A DNA stretch of 64,000 bases, taken from contig CM046868.1 of NCBI GenBank assembly GCA_025617745.1, positions 24,791,608 through 24,855,607 of the forward strand, given 5' to 3'. This document shows, piece by piece, positions 21,359-34,400 of this stretch (its first letter is position 1; each line of letters starts with the position of its first letter). Source of the DNA: Heliocidaris erythrogramma (Eukaryota; Echinodermata; Echinoidea; Camarodonta; Echinometridae). A program made the position numbers and the translations under genes. Below the pieces are notes generated by a model. That model was not told the DNA's origin. It saw only the letters and a list, made by a program, of their open reading frames with translations, and searched no databases.

Positions 21359-21430
21359 GAACCAGCGGGATTCGAACCTGTCATCTACTGCTTGCCTGGC
21401 AGCGACCTAACCACCAGGCTATTCTGGTTC
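21359..21430 (-). tRNA. tRNA-like pseudogene or SINE head
   Basis: Exactly 72 nt on the minus strand carry a perfect 7-bp acceptor stem, GAACCAG with CTGGTTC. An A-box-like TAGCCTGGTGGTTAGG and a B box GGTTCGAATCC are present. The anticodon loop reads CAGGCAA (anticodon GGC) without the invariant T33, and the T stem pairs poorly. Short inverted repeats (GTCAGAAA and TTTCTGAC) flank it. A pol III head is likely, a functional tRNA is not. Confidence 0.45.
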
Positions 21431-22997
21431 ACGGCCAAGTCACGATGAACTGGAATCAAATACCCAAGATCCTCTTCTTTCTGACTCATTAATATTCAAC
21501 GGTCCGCCGTAGACACTTGTTAGTAAATGAAGAAGCTTAATGGGAGGAATTTTTAATTTGTAAACAAATTTTTAGGCTTTTACTCCCAGTGTTGACTTTG
21601 ATACTTCTTTGAATACTTCTTTGATACTTCTTTGAAAATACTTATGACTCGAGCATATAAAGTCAACAAAGCTGGTATGGAATGTTTTCTACGAATATAT
21701 CCATTTGAACCTCGGGTTTGCGTCCTGTTTATCAAGGTTTTAACCCCGTTATAGTTTAACAGAAACTATGAAATGCAATAATTTGACTTCATAATAAATG
21801 GCATTTCTGCCTGTGCATGGTTCGGGCAATGCATATTAATGGACAATTCGAGAGTGTTTTGATTGTGAACAGTATTGACATATACTTCAGTGATGTATAA
21901 TTCCTGACCATCCCACTTCTGAAAATTCCTTCGTTTCTATACATAAGGAGATGGGACCATTTCGTGAGTAAACGCCACCGTTTACAATTCTCAGAAACAG
22001 CGTGCACGGGAGATGCATGTCTTACAAGGAAGTGCCAAAAAGCGAAGTGATTGATCTGATCAGGGATGGTCAGAGAAGGGGTATCCCTCTCCCATTGAAG
22101 GGAAATCTGTCTTAATTCCCCTCTCCTTTTCTCCTTCTCATCTCTCCCCCATCTATCTATATCTCTCTTTCTCCCCCCCCTTCTCTTTCTCTTCCTTTCT
22201 CTGTATACAATCTCTCTTTCGCTCTCTCTCTCTCTTCCTCCCTCTATCTATACCTCTCTCTATACATTGTTCTTTGTTTGTCATTTGATATGAGGGAAAG
22301 TGCCCCAAGTAACCCCCTCCCCCTTATTCTCACCATTGCAGACAATTTTGTTTCAGAGTTAATTATTATGCAGGTGAAGACTGTAGCTTTTCTCATTCTC
22401 AGAATAACAAATGCTTGCCGCCGATTCCAAACAGGCGTTTTAATCTATTCAATAAACCCCCACTCTTCCTTAAGTATTAGAAACACGTCACACACGATAC
22501 CCCGTATCGCTGATCTGCTAATGGGTAGTGAAAGATATCGCCGTCCCAGAGAATCCATTAGCGATTCCCTATCATTTTTTTCTCCTTTAAAGAGAAAGAT
22601 GAGTTCTGTTAAGGTGAAAAAATAATTTGTGAACTTTCTCATTCTTTTTAATGTCATGTAGAAGAGTATTATAGTAAAATTCCCTGAAAACTGTTTTCTC
22701 TCTCTCTCTCTTGGAATGCCCTCATATTCCAAATGTGACTAGAGATAGCTGAAAACTGGACCAAATTTTCATGCCACGTAAGTTTGTGTGTATAGTCCCA
22801 TTTTATCTGTGTGTCGTGCTTTTCACTTTATGTAATTTTCAGCAAAATGGGCGTAGATAGTGGGGGATGGGGATGCATCTCCCGCTTTTTAAAGTAGGGG
22901 GTGGTGTGTACAATCATCCCCCAGCTTTCAGGTGGAAAATGAGGAAACATTATATTCATTTACAATTCTGTCTTCGTTTTCATATTAATGAATACAA

Positions 22998-23075
<78 letters not shown>

Positions 23076-24980
23076 CACACACACACATACACCTCACAAT
23101 GCATAGTTATACTATCGCAATGACTTTCATGCACGGTACAGTACCTTGACCAATATACTCAATAATAATTTTATCATTAAGAAGAGGCGACTGTAATCTT
23201 TAATTACACATCAAAACCTCATGACTTATAACTCCATTCGTAAAAAAAAGACAGTAATGTATTTGATTAGTAAGTAGCATGGGATTGAGCAAACGAAATT
23301 GGAGACATGTCGATTTATCAATTGACCATGATAGCAGCATCATTGTGATTTAGTGGAAGCAAATCGAAAATAGCAAGCTTTGCATCTTGTAAACTCAGTG
23401 ATCTGAGAAGAGCAAGACTTGGTACAGGATATTTGATTATCATGTTTCAATTTGGTATCTCTTTTGTCACAAGCCTTCTTATCTTTTCGAAGAAGCCTCC
23501 ATGAAATGCATCTTTAAATTGTACGTGCTATATAGGTCTGTAATGTTCGTTCAGCAAAATCCTTTTTTTTTTAAACAAAGTTATTCCTTCTTTTTTTTAC
23601 AGGTCGCCACGTTTTTTGACCCAAAGAATTAGCCTTTTCCCTCTGTAGATTACTAATTGCTAGGAATGTTAGCTTACACTGGCCGATAGAGAATGTGAAA
23701 TATGTCGACAAAATCTTAAGTTAAATTTTTAGGGGGAGGGAGAAACCCCCAGCCCACTTTAAAGTGGAAATTTCCTCGACTAAAAGCTAATTGCTCAGCA
23801 TCCGAATCATAAAACAAACTAGTCAAGACCAAGACACAATACTGAAGACACGTGACATGTGGTTATAACGCTGATAATTCTAGGTTAGTTTAGGAACAAG
23901 CAATTTTATTAAAACCGAGTTACTTTCACAGAAAATTATCAGCAAGAAGTTCAAGGGAAATGAAGCCAAGTTATTCCGTATTGTTGCAACAGAGACGAAT
24001 CGCGTGCACCATCAGAATAATCTTACATCATGATGATCCAATTATATCTACCCCTGCTATTACTTATGCTTATTTCACATAACTTTTATTTCACAACAGT
24101 TACAAGATAAGGAATGATTTTCCACATAACCTATTTCTCTGTAACCTTTGTTATGATTCATTTTGATTGCACAACGAACAAATACAAGAAGCAACATGAT
24201 TTTTTACTGATGTTCGCATATTACGAACTTTGATCTTCGATTACAAACAAACAAAATTGAGAGCAGTGTTCAGCATGTTTTAAGTTTCCCTGTACAACAC
24301 GATGCAAGACTGGCGGAGAATACAAATATACCGTACAAATATATCAATTTTCCAGCTTATTGATTTCTTCAATGTATCAAAGTTATGCTTTTCTTGTCTT
24401 TGCTGATGATTTTTTTTTTTTTTAATCACAATTGTCCTCTCGTAGTGCATTGATTCCGCTATTCCATCATTGATGTGCACATAGAAAAAACCCCTTCAAA
24501 ATGTGTTCAACTATGAGTGAAAATTAAGTGCAGTCACCGATGACGAAATCATTGACGAGCTGAATCAGTATGATCAGCGTTCTTTCGTGGGTAAAATGCC
24601 GAGTAGTCAGGTAGTGGGGAAAGTTCGGAAAAGTATTGCGAGAACTTGGCCCAATTTCAAAAGGACTTCGCAATGTTCGCCCTCTTGTTCTGCCTGCTCG
24701 TTTATTTTCTTTATCGTGTTTACGATGAATGTATATTTGGGTCAGTCATCCCATGGACTGACTTTCTCTTTCATTATAGCTTCCCCTCTCTTTCTTCTTC
24801 CCCGTTATTAATATTTTGATAAATAGTTACCCCCCCCCCCCCCCCTCGCTCTCACTCTTTCACTCCCTACCCCAGACCAAATCTACAGACAAGTTAGCCT
24901 AAAATATACAAATAAAGTCCTCAAATTTTCCAATATTCCAACAACGGTAAAGACTGGAGAACTGGTCCGCAGGTCATTAA
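21431..24980. other. Gene-free stretch with simple repeats
   Basis: It holds an 18-bp tandem GATACTTCTTTGA block at about 21597-21640, a CT-rich stretch at about 22110-22260, a long TA microsatellite at about 22998-23075, and a C run at about 24830-24845. No coding similarity was recognised. Confidence 0.45.
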
Positions 24981-25606
24981 AGGGAAATTAACCTCAGCGT
25001 ATGAATTAGCTTATTTTGAATGGTGTAGTATATGCCTCTTATTTGATACATGCAATTTCATGTAAAAACACAGGATATAGATATAAATCACTATTTTCCA
25101 GCCAAGTTATCGTCTGCTAGCAATAATAAGGGGGCTGCCATTACTTTATGTGTACACGAACATATTTTTCATCCCAAGTAAAATTTCCTTCATCGTTAAC
25201 TTGTAACTGATTTTTAGAGGACAAATATATATTAGATAAAGTCACATATTCTGAAATGTAAGTTTAGTTTTATATATTTTTTAAAAGGTCTTAATTTGTT
25301 CATAAAAAATATACTTCATAAAAAATATACGTCAAGGACGGAGACAATCGTAACAATACCAAAACAAAGCGAGGAATCTGCTTTACAGGATGGCTATTAG
25401 AACTCATGGGTCGTCAATTATCTAGGCCCATGGCCAATAACAATCGTAATACAATCAGAACAAAGCGACGTATCTGTTGTAAAGGTAGGCTATTATCAAT
25501 GCATATGGTACCTAATGATCCGTGTCATGCACAAAATGGCAGCCTCCATGGAAAGACGTAGCAGACAATAGGTGCATCTAGAATATCACGTGGGGTTAAT
25601 TGTCCT
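24981..25606. mobile_element. TTAA-flanked element, family T (626 bp)
   Basis: The ends are AGGGAAATTAACC and, in reverse complement, AGGACAATTAACC. TTAA flanks both sides (24977-24980 and 25607-25610). Inner inverted pieces (GGGGGCTGCCATTA near the left, AATGGCAGCCTCCATG near the right; TCGTCTGCTAGC against a GTAGCAGACAAT relative) show long, eroded arms. The same ends and inner words occur in 33939-34841. No transposase frame is present. Confidence 0.75.
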
Positions 25607-26140
25607 TTAATATGCAAAATCTTCGAATAATTTAACAAAAAGAAGAGGAGGAAAAAATATTTCTGAGGATTTGCCGACAAAGCTTGAAAAATTAAAGAGT
25701 TACCGACAGAAATTTTTTGTGCGGGATGCAAAGTCGCGACCCTAACATCTCTGGCGATGTCCCTGATGATGTATTTGGGTATATATTATTTATCCATCAT
25801 ACGTCTCCCCAAAGAGATAATTAACCAGATTTGGCGGTGAATTTATGTCTCTCCCTCATCTCTGTCTCTCTCTGTCTCTCTCTCTCTCCCCCCCCCCTCT
25901 CTCTCTCAATCCATTATGTAGACATAATTACTTCACATCGAAGTGCAAAATGACAAGAATTTTAGAATGAAAGGAATTGCTCGTTGACTCATCAAACGCT
26001 TGAAAATAACAAAGTTCGAGACCAATTTAACCCCTAAATTGATTTGAGGCAAAGTAACGAGTTCTCCTGTTGTTCTTCATGAAGTTTGTCAATTCGGAAT
26101 ATGGCGGGGGGGGGGGGGGGGGGTGTGCTCCCAATGCAGC
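25607..26140. other. Gene-free stretch with CT tract and poly-G
   Basis: A CT-rich tract with a C run lies at about 25855-25910, and an 18-nt G run at 26106-26123. Nothing else was recognised. Confidence 0.4.
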
Positions 26141-26149
26141 AATAATGTG

Positions 26150-26360
26150 CATTATCATTATACACGGACTTATTTCACCAGGGCAGCACTGTCCTAATTG
26201 TTATTACCCCAGTATTGCTAGAACGGGTAATGATCGAGAGGGATTGTGGGTAAAACACCTTACCCAAGGATGTAAGCACTGAACAAGGATCGAACACAGG
26301 GCCTCACGTTGTATATGAGAAATATGGGCCTCCACCAATATACCGCAGCGCTCCTTATAC
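26150..26360 (-). mobile_element. SINE, minus orientation
   Basis: In reverse complement the block reads GTGTTCGATCCTTGTTCAG, then AAGGTGTTTTACCCACAATC and CTCTCGATCATTACCCG, ending in GGGGTAATAACAATT. The last two parts match the body of the SINE family 1 copies near 7 and 33 kb. The B box is recognisable; the A box is weak. Confidence 0.6.
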
Positions 26361-28330
26361 AATGGAACATAAAAAAGTGCAGCAGAATGTGAACTTGCTA
26401 ATGACTATGTCCTGACAATAACTTCATTTAAAAATCTCAATAAATATATAAAAGTGCCGAAAATACCAGCAATAAAAATTTTGAGCATAATCACTTATCA
26501 CAAGATTTGAAAATTCGTTTGTTATATCACTTTATAAGCTTAACGTTTTCTGCATAGGTCATTCGCCTCATGTATATTCAGAAAAGTACAACGATTACAT
26601 TTCAAAATAGTATTCATCAGCAAAGAACAAATAAACGAATGATTTCCCTTGACTATTAATTATCATTTATTAAATGTAATCGAATCAACATTCATCACGA
26701 TAATCTTAACATCTGCCAATGGCCTTCGTTGAATTGATTAACGCTTTATTACACTATATACCGCCTGTCGTAAATTTACTTAAACTATACCCAAAAATTA
26801 AGTGGTCATAAAACTTAGCTGCATCGTCCGTAAAACTATAATGAACAATGCAATAAAATGCTTTTAACAAAGGGTGAAACAAAATAATAGATGCGCTGCC
26901 TTCAGATTCCGTCATCAGGATTTTAATTAAGCATTTTCTGCTGCTTTTATGCGATATCGAACTGCAACCAATATTGATTAGAGCGCACATTGAAGTTTTA
27001 TCGGGAGAATAAAGACAAAGCAGAATATTATGCTTTATTTCCTTTCGCGCATTTATGTTTTTGATGATAAAATAGTCTTTGTGAAACGGTTCATGATTAA
27101 ATCGTTGTTTACCCCCATATGGAGGATTAATTCTCCAAACACGGTTCTCATATTCGATATGCAGTTATGTTTTTTTTTTTTTAAGGGATTGAAAAGTAAT
27201 GAACCATGCACAATGACAAGCTTTCACTTCACAGAATGTCGTAAATGTAAGCTGCGATATTTTTGAAATTTAACCACGTTTTAATCTTTGGACAAGTTAG
27301 CTTTATTAAAAATAACTTTTCAAAAGTTTGGAGTGCAATAAGACCCTTACAATTTTATAGTTTTTCTTCATTGCAATAGTTTTAATTTGCTTCATTTCGA
27401 GGAAGTATACTGACTCATGTTGTGCGTTTACATTTTTAATTGTATATATTGACGGAAAGAAACATATACAAACTGAAATGCGGATAAAAACCGCAAAACC
27501 ATATAGCTCTTGTATACATTTCAACAAAACAATGAGTTAGATAAATGTTTCTTTGTCAATAAAACGTCGAAATGCTTAACTTTGAAATATCATTTCTGTT
27601 TGACAATATAGTTCCCTTATTTAGGTGAGCGTAAACTTGATGTATATTCCATAATAACTGGATTTCATCTGTTTTTATTTATTCACGTCTGTACACTTAA
27701 GCAAAAATAACTTAGCAATCATGGCAATAAAGCATCAACTCAAATAAGCATAAAACATAATCCTAATCTTAAAAAACCACAAAAAACAGAAACTTGTTCG
27801 CTATGCATGTCAGAAAGTGATTAAGAAATGAGGCATAAACAGACAGCTTAAATATTATTGAAATGTTATGGAACGCTTAGATTGTCAATTTCAGTTTTAC
27901 GTTTTTAGAAAATATAGTACAAAGGACTTGAATGGTCAACGGTATTGTTTAATTTTAATTGATTTATTATCATATTTATATCTTATAAGTTTTAGGGTTA
28001 TTTTTTTTTTTTTTTTGATAATGTGATGTATACCTTTTGTAATTAAATGAGAAAATTATACTTTTTCCCCCAAAAATAAGAGCCAAATCGAGTAATCATT
28101 AAATATTGATTTATCTCCATTGTGACACATGTCGAAAATCAGTGAAAAATTCACCTTCCTGAAAATAAGGCTGACAGATGAAATATCAACATCAAGGAGA
28201 ATGAGAAGGAGGAGGAGAAAGGGAAGAATAGGACGAAGAAGAAGAAGAAGGAAAAATAAATTTCCATTTTGTTATCACTCTGATATTTTCATAGTAATCA
28301 TTTAAATGTTATTGAAGTATTCGTTGCTGT
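26361..28330. other. AT-rich, gene-free stretch upstream of the receptor gene
   Basis: The open frames here are short and have no family similarity. A run of GAAGAAGAAGAAG lies near 28232-28250. No bounded repeat was recognised. Confidence 0.4.
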
Positions 28331-28337
28331 ATCGTCA

Positions 28338-28345
28338 TGACGTCA
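28338..28345 (+). promoter_or_regulatory. Perfect CRE-like palindrome upstream of the receptor gene
   Basis: TGACGTCA lies about 890 bp upstream of the receptor start codon. A TATAAAT follows at 28567-28573. If a 5' UTR intron exists, this region would be close to the true promoter. Confidence 0.3.
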
Positions 28346-29200
28346 CCACTCATCCAGCCCTTGTCATGGGCATTCAGCTAGGAGAAATAAATCGTCCAGG
28401 CCTGCCACCGCTAAAAGTCACAGATACACTTTTTTAAAAACTATGATCGCTCGTCTGCCAGTGGTGAAGGAAGTATATCGTTACCATGGAAACCATGGAT
28501 ATTTTCTACCAGAATACACGTGGACGTGAGTTGATTCATAAAACGGTAGTTTACAAGCAACGATATTATAAATGGTGGGATTATTTCTACTTTTGCTCGT
28601 TCGATTTGCTTCATTTTCTCCTTGCCATTCTTTAATCGAGGGGCTGGTGATGTGTTTTCCTCATCAGTCGCTCTTCACCGGACTTTGAGCGGAGCGTAAC
28701 AGACGACGGATTAAATGCTTTGTCTTTCTACCAATCTGGAGGCCTGCAACTTTGATCTGTGAAAAATGGGATGAAAGGAACTTGTTGAAAACCGTTGTTT
28801 TTTACAAACTCGAGTCTGTTTTTTGTTTGTTTTTGTTTTTTTGCCAAACGGCTGCATGGAGACAGAATGATGTACACGCGTCATCTAAAAAAAATTTCAA
28901 TTCAATAATGCTGCCAATAATGTTGCGCCGCGGAATAAGATAAATACGTTATGAGCAAAGCTTTTCGTCTGGTAGTCTTCAATGCACAATTGATTCAAGA
29001 TAATGGCATAATACCTCTCTCAATCGGACAAGTATTTGATAAATTCTTCATCATCTCGACAGGACTGCTGATAATAGGCTTACAGGCCAGGCAGGTCGAG
29101 GCATCGTATCGCAACCCATGTGTGAAGCTAGCGAGATTACTGTGAATCAGTGATCAGATATTCTTGGGCTCTTACACGAATTCGCTTATCAATTTGTCTT

Positions 29201-29220
29201 CATTTCCTTTCTTGCCATAG
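29201..29220 (+). other. Probable 5' UTR splice acceptor
   Basis: The pyrimidine tract TTTCCTTTCTTGCCATAG ends at 29220, only 18 nt before the ATG. It is a strong acceptor and suggests an upstream non-coding exon. A consensus donor GTGAGT lies at 28526-28531 as one possible partner. Confidence 0.4.
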
Positions 29221-29238
29221 AACAAACAACCAAGCAAA

Positions 29239-30103
29239 ATGTTTATTTGGTGGATGATTGTGTTTTGTTCCCTACTATCTTTCGTGAAAGCGCTCATGTA
29301 CTCGGGAGGAGATTCTGGTTTAACAACATGTTACATGGATACGTTCGATCCCTGTTTTACATCACAGGGCGATAATTTTACGATCCCAGATGGAGACCTA
29401 AACGTAGTCGCAATACTCGCAGGAGAAGGTGAATCCAACGACAAGTGCATTGAAAATGTTCTTCATTCGGTCATTCATATTGAATATGCGATCGAAGAAG
29501 CAGCTCAACTTTTCCCTTTGCAATCAAACGCATCAATAATTGATTATGCGATCATCCATACGTGCTTCTGTAACGGCTCATCACTTCAAGCAGACCACAT
29601 CTTCGCTCTTTTACAAAACATTCAAAACCCTGCTGTCATTCTTGGCGCAAAATTTCCACTTCTCTTTGCATACTCAATATTGGAGATTACAGAAAGCCTA
29701 AATGTACCCGTTTATAGTTTATCTTCATCTTATTACGTCACAGAGTTCCAATCAAGAAATCAACCTTCAATCTTCACTCTGGGGGCATCGCACGAAGCGC
29801 TCATCGAAGCCGTTGTCCAAGTTGTCGACCATTTTGGATGGTCGTGGGTTAGTTTCATATCTACGGATGACGAGATAGGACGGACTTTAATGAGCACCGC
29901 GGAAATGAGAATGGAAAGAAAAGACAGCATATGTCTCGACACCAAGATACTCATTAAGAAAAATTTGATTGAGGACCCCACTTCAGATGAAAGGCATCAA
30001 ATTCAGACTAAAATACAAAATTCGACGGCAAAGGTTTTTGTTGCCTTTGTGGAAGATTTGAATTCTATCGGATTACTGGATGAGCTAATAGCAATGTTTC
30101 CAG
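29239..30103 (+). CDS. Receptor exon 1: signal peptide and first part of ligand domain
   Basis: The start ATG has A at -3 (AAAATG context). The first 19 residues are hydrophobic (WWMIVFCSLLSFVKA), then a secreted domain begins. Several N-glycosylation sites are visible (NFT, NAS, NGS, NST). The exon ends TTTCCAG/GTAAAG in phase 1; reading on into the intron meets a stop 38 bp later. Where mGluRs have a serine cluster that holds the amino acid, this exon has GAKFPLLF. Confidence 0.93.
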
Positions 30104-30253
30104 GTAAAGATGTACAGCTATCGTCGTTATTCATCTCATAATCTAAAAACAGTTTTATCTGTTTTATGTTCAACATTTCAATTAAGATGATGCAAAATCC
30201 ATTTCCAATGTTTTCGGCAGAAGAATTTTAAAGAAAACGAACACTGGGAGTAA

Positions 30254-30295
<42 letters not shown>

Positions 30296-31401
30296 TAAAA
30301 ATAAATAAATAAATGAATAAATAAAAATAAAAAATAAAAAAATAAACGTTCGCACACAATTTATTCTAGGACAACCAACCCCTGGATTACAACACAAACA
30401 CTCAGACAACGACCCCTGACCTGAATAACTTAACCGCCTCCCTAGGACAATGACCGCGGACATCTACACCACAGCCAACTACCTCCATAAGACAACGATC
30501 CCCTAGGTATAGGTGCCCGAGTGGTAATTGGGGTACTTTAAGAAGAGCATTGGCAGGGGTGGGGTGTAGTGGTCATATGGAGTATTTATCCGGTAGTCGC
30601 TGTCTGGGTGGTAATCCAGGAGGTAGTCTAGTTTAATCACTTGACTGGGGATGCAAAGGTCTTGGGTTCGATCCCGACACGGTACTTATGTCCTTAAGCA
30701 AGGCATTTTATCTACATTGTTCCTCTCCACCCAGGTGTTAAATGGGTACCCGGTAGGATGCGAACGTCATTGTGGCTAGCATATCACATGTGCGCCTGTA
30801 AAATAGTTGCCAAGCTGGAATGCTCCCCAAGTGGAGTGGAGAATATGCACTTTTAGTGCAGAATCGCAATTGAGTCAAGTGGGGGTAATAATACACCGTG
30901 AACAGGTAAAGCGCTTTTTTATTATTATCAATCGTCTGGATATATATACAAATAATGACAAGTTTACGCTGTGATTTCTACATTACGATAGCAAAGTTTG
31001 GCGAATGATTGTAATTGTCTTGATTCAACACGGTTATAATGATTTTGCCCGAAACCAAAATCTTTCCCCTACATTCAAAAATAGAGTTTATGCACGATTC
31101 CACCAAAGGGGGGGGGGGGGGTCATAACTGTCCATTCATGTAAATGGTACGTGTAACCTGCCACGTGCAATCTGTTTTATTTATTACTGTGCACTCACCG
31201 TGAAAATACAAATAGACACTTTTGTGTTAAGAATCTTTCAGAAATCCATGATTCCCCCTCGAATGATAGACATTTTGATGAGCCGTTGAGGGGGCACATG
31301 ACTGTACGGGGGGATTTTACAAGATGGGGAAAAATACGAGAGAACATGGTCACCGAGTGGGGGGGGGGGGGGGGGGGGGGTCCGACGGTACGGCCCCTCA
31401 A

Positions 31402-31441
<40 letters not shown>

Positions 31442-34400
31442 TTCCCCCTTTTTTCCCCTTCATATTTCGCCTTTCAGTGGGATGGGGGCAGATGCTCTAT
31501 AGTCATGCCGTTGGTTACACAAAGAAATAGAAATAGTTAAATATTGTGCATAAATCTATCATAAAGTTGTCTTCATCTTGGAAAGGGTAGTAATTAGTTA
31601 CATGTAGGCTACCATTAACATTCGAAAGTGGAAAAAGTTACACAATCAGAACCTGCCCCATGCACCCCCTTTATCTCCCCATTCATAACTCCGTATTCTT
31701 CCCCTTTTCTTTCTCTCTCTCTCTCTCTACATTCTCAATATCTCTTCCTTCTCCGTACCCCTTTTCACTTCCACAGAAATCCTCATGCATGTCACGAAAC
31801 TTAGCTTTCATGCATCTGACCACCCGGAGTCGCAATATCCTCCTGGATTTGACAGTTAGTTTCTATGTTTATTTGTTTTTTCAGCTAAATTTCCCCAACA
31901 AAATGCTATGACCTCACGCACCCCCCCCCCCCCCCCCCCCCCATGCCTTGACATTTGCAGAAAACGCACTTTTGAATATTTCTTGTTTATCCACTGGGTC
32001 AAGAAACTATCCCGGATATTCCAAATCCGATTCCTTGAAAGAATGGACATCCGGATGTGTTTCTGGATGGACTCCAAAGAATCGAGGTTGGCGTGTCCGG
32101 TATCTTAGTCCACTGGTATAGTTCTTTGCGGATACTATACTATGTGTCCACGGCCACTCCGGGATCGTCCCATCCGGGTTCTTGCGTGTTTCTTTCTTCC
32201 TTTTTTAAAATCTTCTTTCGTGAATGATTTTTTTTCTTCTTGCCAACATAACAATGGGAATGTTATGAGGCAATGATACCCTTGATTCCTAGGAATTGCA
32301 GGGGGATTGACTTGCATCAATTCTATTTTTAAAGTGACGTTGCTTCTACGTAATAAGAGTTAGTGTTATTACGATAAATTGTCATTTGGTCCAATACCAT
32401 TCAGACTAATGCCCAGAAACGGTCTGATATTATTCGGGTTTCCTGTTTGATATTGAAGGAGTTAATTGATCAGAAAAGGGAAGAGACTCATACGCATTTC
32501 TTTCCGTTCACAGACTCACATTTTCCCCCCGAAACAAGCCTATAAAAAATCATGCTAGAAACAGACACATTAATTTTTAAGATAATATATATGATTGGTC
32601 TTATAAAGGTTGGTCACAACCGGTCGTGCGCCTGATTGCGTGTGGAGCATCTGCTTCTAACCGGACAATATTCTCAGAATATGAGAATAACACAACAAAA
32701 ACTAACAAAACATTTCCTTATTAATCATTATTTCATGAATTTCAGCTCGGATAATGGATTGGCAAAGAGGGAAATTTACAAGCAGCAGGAAGTTTCTGTA
32801 TTTCTGAAGAAAAAAAAATTATAAAAATAAAAATTCTTTATGTTAGTTTGTTTGGGATCATTGTGGTATGTTGGTGAAGTGTCTTGACTCTCAAAAGGGA
32901 GGGTCTGGGTTCGATCCTTGCTCAGTGCTTCCATGGACAAGATTTTTTATCCAAATTTGTCGCTCTCGACCCAGGTGTATTGATTACCTGGAAATGTTTG
33001 AAGAACAGTATCAATACTGATGAGGCTACCCTGGATAAATAAGTCGACTTTATTATATTATCTTATAATAAGAAACTATCATTTCCTTTAATACGTGTTT
33101 GCTTATTGAGATAGTTAAGAAAAGTTAAAATTCAGTTAAATTATGCTTTAAAAAAATAGGATCAATTCAATTTGATTGATGTGTCCTTCTTCCAGTCATT
33201 TTTCTCAGTTGTATTTTGGAAGGTATGTTATAAAGCATATCATAAGTACAGTTCAGAAGTATATATGCAGGTAATAGAACCTAGAAAAGGGCGTATCTTC
33301 TGAGTTCCGTGAAACAGGGTAAATATGAATAAAATTTGAAAGAACAAAATTAATCTGTGTGTTTCCAAGGAATGATGCAGACCCTATTCATTTTTTTCTT
33401 CATTCATGGTGAATACTCAAACTTCTTAAAATGGAGTGAAAATAATTAAATTTCTATAAAATATTACCATATGTGGAAAGACAGCTTTTCAAGCACATCG
33501 TTCTTTGTAGTATCCTTTTTCTTCGTCACTATTTCTTGTACAATGCCATTCGTGCATTCAATTCAAATATCTATCTATTTGATGATGAAATGGGGGGAAA
33601 TGAATTAAAAGTGGGGGTGAAGATGAACAAAAAATTGGAAAATTGTTTTTGACATAATATTTTTCCCTTGGAACAATGCTAACATTATTTGATGCTTTTT
33701 ATTGTCAGGACCATGATGAAAAATAGTTTTTAACTGATCTTGTCATCCTGAGTAAAAAATTATGTTTGAATAAATAAATAAATAAATATTTCTTTTTTCT
33801 TATTCGCGGTGAATGAATGAAATGAGAAGTGTCTGCATTATTCTAGGGGAAATAATTTTTTTCCTATTTTTCCCTGTCCCCCTTTTTAAAGTTTCTTTCT
33901 TTCTTTCTTTTATACTGCAATTGAACCATTGTCATTAAAGGAGAATTAACCCCTGAGTACAAATTTACTTATATTGAAAGGTGTAATATATTCCTACTTA
34001 TTGGCCTAAATCATTTTCTAATAAGATATTAGAAAAGGGTATAAATAAAGATATTCCAACACCCGTATCGTCTCCTACTCATTTACATGGGGGCTGCCAT
34101 TTTCTTGCTGATTTGGAGTTGTACATGAACCATTGAGAAATGTTCCGGTCAGGAAGATATTTTGAATCCAAGACCTAAATTGATTTTCTTCATTACCTAA
34201 AATCCCATATGTGACGAAAAATATAAAGTGGGTGTTTACATGATTTATAAAAATTAAATCTTTATAATGATACTTTTAAATTGTCTGGTTTTGCTTAACA
34301 AAAATCTGTTTTCTTGGGTTTGCCAAACAGAGCAGAACATAATATATGCAGCATGCATTCTGACTTTTCAAGTCCCATTATCCGAAAGCAGGTGAATGCA

